A DNA stretch of 6,740 nt from Acidobacteriaceae bacterium (GTDB taxonomy: Bacteria > Acidobacteriota > Terriglobia > Terriglobales > Acidobacteriaceae). Each line of letters opens with the position of its first letter. Positions within the stretch are counted from its first letter, which is position 1. The notes beneath the pieces were generated by a model. That model worked only from the letters and a program-made list of their open reading frames with translations. It had not been told where the DNA came from and did not search any database. A program made the translations under genes and the position numbers. Shown in pieces: positions 4,933 to 6,740 of this stretch. The stretch covers positions 1-6,740 of the forward strand of contig PMCH01000299.1 of the NCBI GenBank assembly GCA_003154055.1, given 5' to 3'.

Positions 4933-6402
4933 ATGCCGCGCGAAACCACGTCCCTGCCCTTGAGTCTGCCCGCGCCGCCGAGCGGAACCCCTCTCTACCG
5001 CTGGCTCTACGAGCAGCTACGGGCAGCGATCCTCGCAGGACGGCTACGGCCGGGGGCACGACTGCCCGCCACCCGCGACCTGGCGGACGCGTACAGACTT
5101 TCACGCGCCACCATCATTGCCGCATTTGAGCAGTTGAAGTCGGAAGGCTACGTCGAGGGACGCACCGGTTCCGGCACTTACGTCAGCAAGGTTTTGCCGG
5201 AACAGTTGCTGCAAGCGGGGCGCGCCCGCGAGGAACGGCGCCTGCCTCACCGGCGAATTTCCCTTTCTTCTTATGCCCGGCGCCTGCCGCCGTTTCGTTC
5301 GCGGCGGGCGCATCCGGTGCGGGCGTTTCGTCCGAATCAGGCGGCTCTGGATTTGTTTCCCACCACGCTCTGGGCGCAGGTTGCGGCGCGGCGGTTGCGG
5401 CGCGTTTCCACCAAGCTTCTGGCGGGCGGTGAGACGCTGGGGTATCGTCCGTTACGCGAAGCGGTCGCCGAGTACCTGAATACTTCACGTGGTGTGAAGT
5501 GTAGTGCCGACCAGGTGCTCATTGTTTCGGGCGCGCAGGAAGGCCTCGATCGCACGGCGCGACTGCTTCTTAATCCAGGGGACCCCGCTTGGATGGAAGA
5601 ACCGGGATACCCAGGCGCCGCCGCGGTATTGCGCGCAATTGGAGCCAAGATCTGTGGCGTTTCGGTGGATGCCGAAGGACTGGATCTGGAACGCGGGATA
5701 CGGCGCTGGCCGCGTCCTAAGCTGGTGTATGTGACGCCGGCGCACCAGTTCCCACTTGGAGTAACGATGAGCTTGCGGCGGCGGCTGGCGCTGCTGGAAT
5801 GGGCGCGCAAGGCTGGCGTACTCATTTTTGAAGACGACTACGACAGCGAGTATCGATATTCGGGGAGGCCGGTTCCTGCCTTACAGGGACTGGATCGCGC
5901 GGGCGTGGTGATCTTTGGCGGCAGCTTCAGTGCGGTGATGTTTCCGGCCATGCGGCTCGGGTACCTCGTCGTGCCTGCGGAGATGGTGGATGTGTTTGCG
6001 GCGGCGCAGTCGGTCAGCACGCACCATCCGCCGCTGCTGGGGCAGGCGGTGCTGTGCGACTTCATCAGCGAGGGGCATTTCGCGCGACACATCCGGCGGA
6101 TGCGGGAAGTCTATGCGGAGCGACTCGGTGTTCTGTTGAAAGGTGCGCGAGAGAAACTGGATGGACTGATCGAGATTTCGAATGTCGAGGCCGGGCTGCA
6201 AACGGTCGGCTGGCTGCAACAAGGCCAAGATGCGGAAGTCACGGCGCAGGCGGCTGCCGAACGCGATGTCGAACTCGTACCACTCCGGCGGTATGCATTT
6301 GGACGAACCAGCAGTCGAGGCATTGTGTTGGGGTTTGCGGCCGTGGAACCTAAAGAGTTGAGGCGAGGAGTCGAGGAACTGGCGGCGGTGCTGCGAATTT
6401 AA
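4933..6402 (+). CDS. pdxR: MocR-family regulator, probable PdxR (GntR HTH + aminotransferase-like domain)
   Basis: A 489-residue MocR protein, normal for the family. Residues about 15-85 are a GntR winged helix-turn-helix (TPLYRWLYEQLRAAI, LPATRDLADAYRLSRATI, GYVEGRTGSGTYV). After a basic linker (95-130), a fold-type I aminotransferase-like domain follows: GYRPLREAVAEYL (170-182), VLIVSGAQEGLD (195-206), VTPAHQFPLGVTMS (267-280), and the PLP-ring motif EDDYDSEYRYSGRP (300-313; Asp301 and Tyr303 by alignment with GabR). The expected Schiff-base lysine in FSK is alanine here (SFSAVMFPAMRLGY, Ala334), so covalent PLP capture as in GabR should be impossible. Divergence from pdxST argues for PdxR, the PLP-responsive pdxST regulator. 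The ATG at 4933 has no clear Shine-Dalgarno and a very short leader. The symbol rests on context; the MocR family call is secure. Confidence 0.9.
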   Translation: MPRETTSLPLSLPAPPSGTPLYRWLYEQLRAAILAGRLRPGARLPATRDLADAYRLSRATIIAAFEQLKSEGYVEGRTGSGTYVSKVLPEQLLQAGRAREERRLPHRRISLSSYARRLPPFRSRRAHPVRAFRPNQAALDLFPTTLWAQVAARRLRRVSTKLLAGGETLGYRPLREAVAEYLNTSRGVKCSADQVLIVSGAQEGLDRTARLLLNPGDPAWMEEPGYPGAAAVLRAIGAKICGVSVDAEGLDLERGIRRWPRPKLVYVTPAHQFPLGVTMSLRRRLALLEWARKAGVLIFEDDYDSEYRYSGRPVPALQGLDRAGVVIFGGSFSAVMFPAMRLGYLVVPAEMVDVFAAAQSVSTHHPPLLGQAVLCDFISEGHFARHIRRMREVYAERLGVLLKGAREKLDGLIEISNVEAGLQTVGWLQQGQDAEVTAQAAAERDVELVPLRRYAFGRTSSRGIVLGFAAVEPKELRRGVEELAAVLRI

Positions 6403-6502
6403 GTGTGGGGCGGACACTCTTGTCCGCCAACCGTGTACGCTGAAAATCCCGCCGCAGTTTTTTGCCGCAGTCGGCAGGCGGACAGGAGTGTCCGCCCCAC
6501 AC
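6403..6502. repeat. 26-bp inverted repeat filling the convergent intergenic gap
   Basis: Arms at 6403-6428 and 6477-6502 are inverted copies with one mismatch in 26 bases; each contains GTGTGGGGCGGACACTC and TGTCCGCC. The arm itself holds GGCGGACA near its inner end and TGTCCGCC-like internal symmetry, so each arm can also fold alone. The 48-base loop contains GCCGCAG twice, flanking a run of six T (TTTTTT). The element begins directly after the regulator's stop codon and ends four bases before the thioesterase stop. It may act as a two-way terminator, but the loop is too long for a typical one. It resembles a repeat I associate with intergenic regions in acidobacteria; copy number cannot be judged here. 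Confidence 0.75.
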
Positions 6503-6506
6503 CAGC

Positions 6507-6740
6507 CTATCGCTCCACAAATTTCCCAAACATCTTGTGCGGATCTATGGCGATGAACAAGCCTTGGCTTCGGGCCATGACTTCGTCGTTCTTGTTCAGA
6601 ATCTCGGCCATGTTGATGTGGCGGCGTCCTTTCACTTTCACCTCGCGGGACTCGACGCGCAGCGGCTTGTTCAGCGGCACGGGCTTCAGGTAGTTCACGG
6701 TAATTTCCGCCGTCACTGCGACCACGTGGCGCAACTTATT
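6507..6740 (-). CDS. Hotdog-fold (PaaI-type) thioesterase, C-terminal part (runs off right edge)
   Basis: The last 78 residues of a cytoplasmic hotdog-fold acyl-CoA thioesterase; the reading frame is open to the window edge, so the start and the usual catalytic Asp/Glu helix lie outside. Visible features are the central beta-strand segment VVAVTAEITVNYLKPVPLNKPL, the following strand RVESREVKVKGRRHINMAEI and the final strand VMARSQGLFIAIDP, which together are typical of PaaI-like proteins. The C-terminal KMFGKFVER after AIDP also resembles this group. A TTG near the edge is in frame but falls inside the conserved domain, so it is not the true start. The gene converges on the MocR gene. Substrate is unknown. 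Confidence 0.8.
   Translation of the reverse strand, partial: NKLRHVVAVTAEITVNYLKPVPLNKPLRVESREVKVKGRRHINMAEILNKNDEVMARSQGLFIAIDPHKMFGKFVER

Noticed and set aside
3851..4963. Long 370-codon open frame on the plus strand.
   Set aside because: It is antisense to pdxS, whose frame has clear family motifs and catalytic residues. The antisense product matches nothing recognisable and arises from GC-rich codon use.

Overview
The window looks like chromosomal DNA of a GC-rich, Gram-negative-type bacterium, most likely an acidobacterium (Terriglobia/Koribacter-like). The reasons are indirect: a PEP-CTERM protein (exosortase systems occur in Gram-negative-type lineages including Acidobacteriota), an exported S9 peptidase, and intergenic inverted repeats of a kind I associate with acidobacterial genomes. 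There is no rRNA, tRNA, CRISPR array, insertion sequence or phage gene.

Layout. (1) 1-554, minus: N-terminal 184 residues of an MFS exporter running off the left edge. (2) 555-802: divergent control region with a 9-bp inverted repeat near the MFS start, an 11-bp-spaced direct repeat, and an almost ideal sigma-54 promoter. (3) 803-967, plus: an easily missed 54-codon gene for a minimal PEP-CTERM protein, which is a signal peptide, about nine residues, then VPEP, a hydrophobic helix and an Arg-Arg tail. (4) 1172-3112, plus: a secreted S9 prolyl-oligopeptidase-family peptidase with its own sigma-70-like promoter. (5) 3183-4843, minus: the vitamin B6 (PLP) synthase operon, pdxS then pdxT. A 30-bp inverted repeat built of GTCGNTN heptamers lies between them and ends three bases from the pdxT start. 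(6) 4933-6402, plus: a divergent MocR/PdxR-type regulator (GntR helix-turn-helix plus aminotransferase-like domain). (7) 6403-6502: a 26-bp inverted repeat filling the gap to (8) 6507-6740, minus: the C-terminal part of a hotdog thioesterase running off the right edge.

How the genes work together. PdxT hydrolyses glutamine and passes ammonia to PdxS, which makes pyridoxal 5'-phosphate from ribose 5-phosphate and glyceraldehyde 3-phosphate. The divergent regulator would be expected to sense PLP and control pdxST. The 89-bp divergent region holds a TGGTAT/ATACCA pair resembling the half-sites of the MocR protein GabR, one overlapping the regulator's -35 box and the other at its probable transcription start.

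Most notable points: the sigma-54-driven PEP-CTERM gene that is almost only a sorting signal; the regulator's Lys-to-Ala change at the residue that normally binds PLP covalently; a roughly 30-residue Cys/His-containing insertion in PdxS; and the heptamer hairpin at the pdxT ribosome-binding region. All identifications come from reading the sequence, with no database search.
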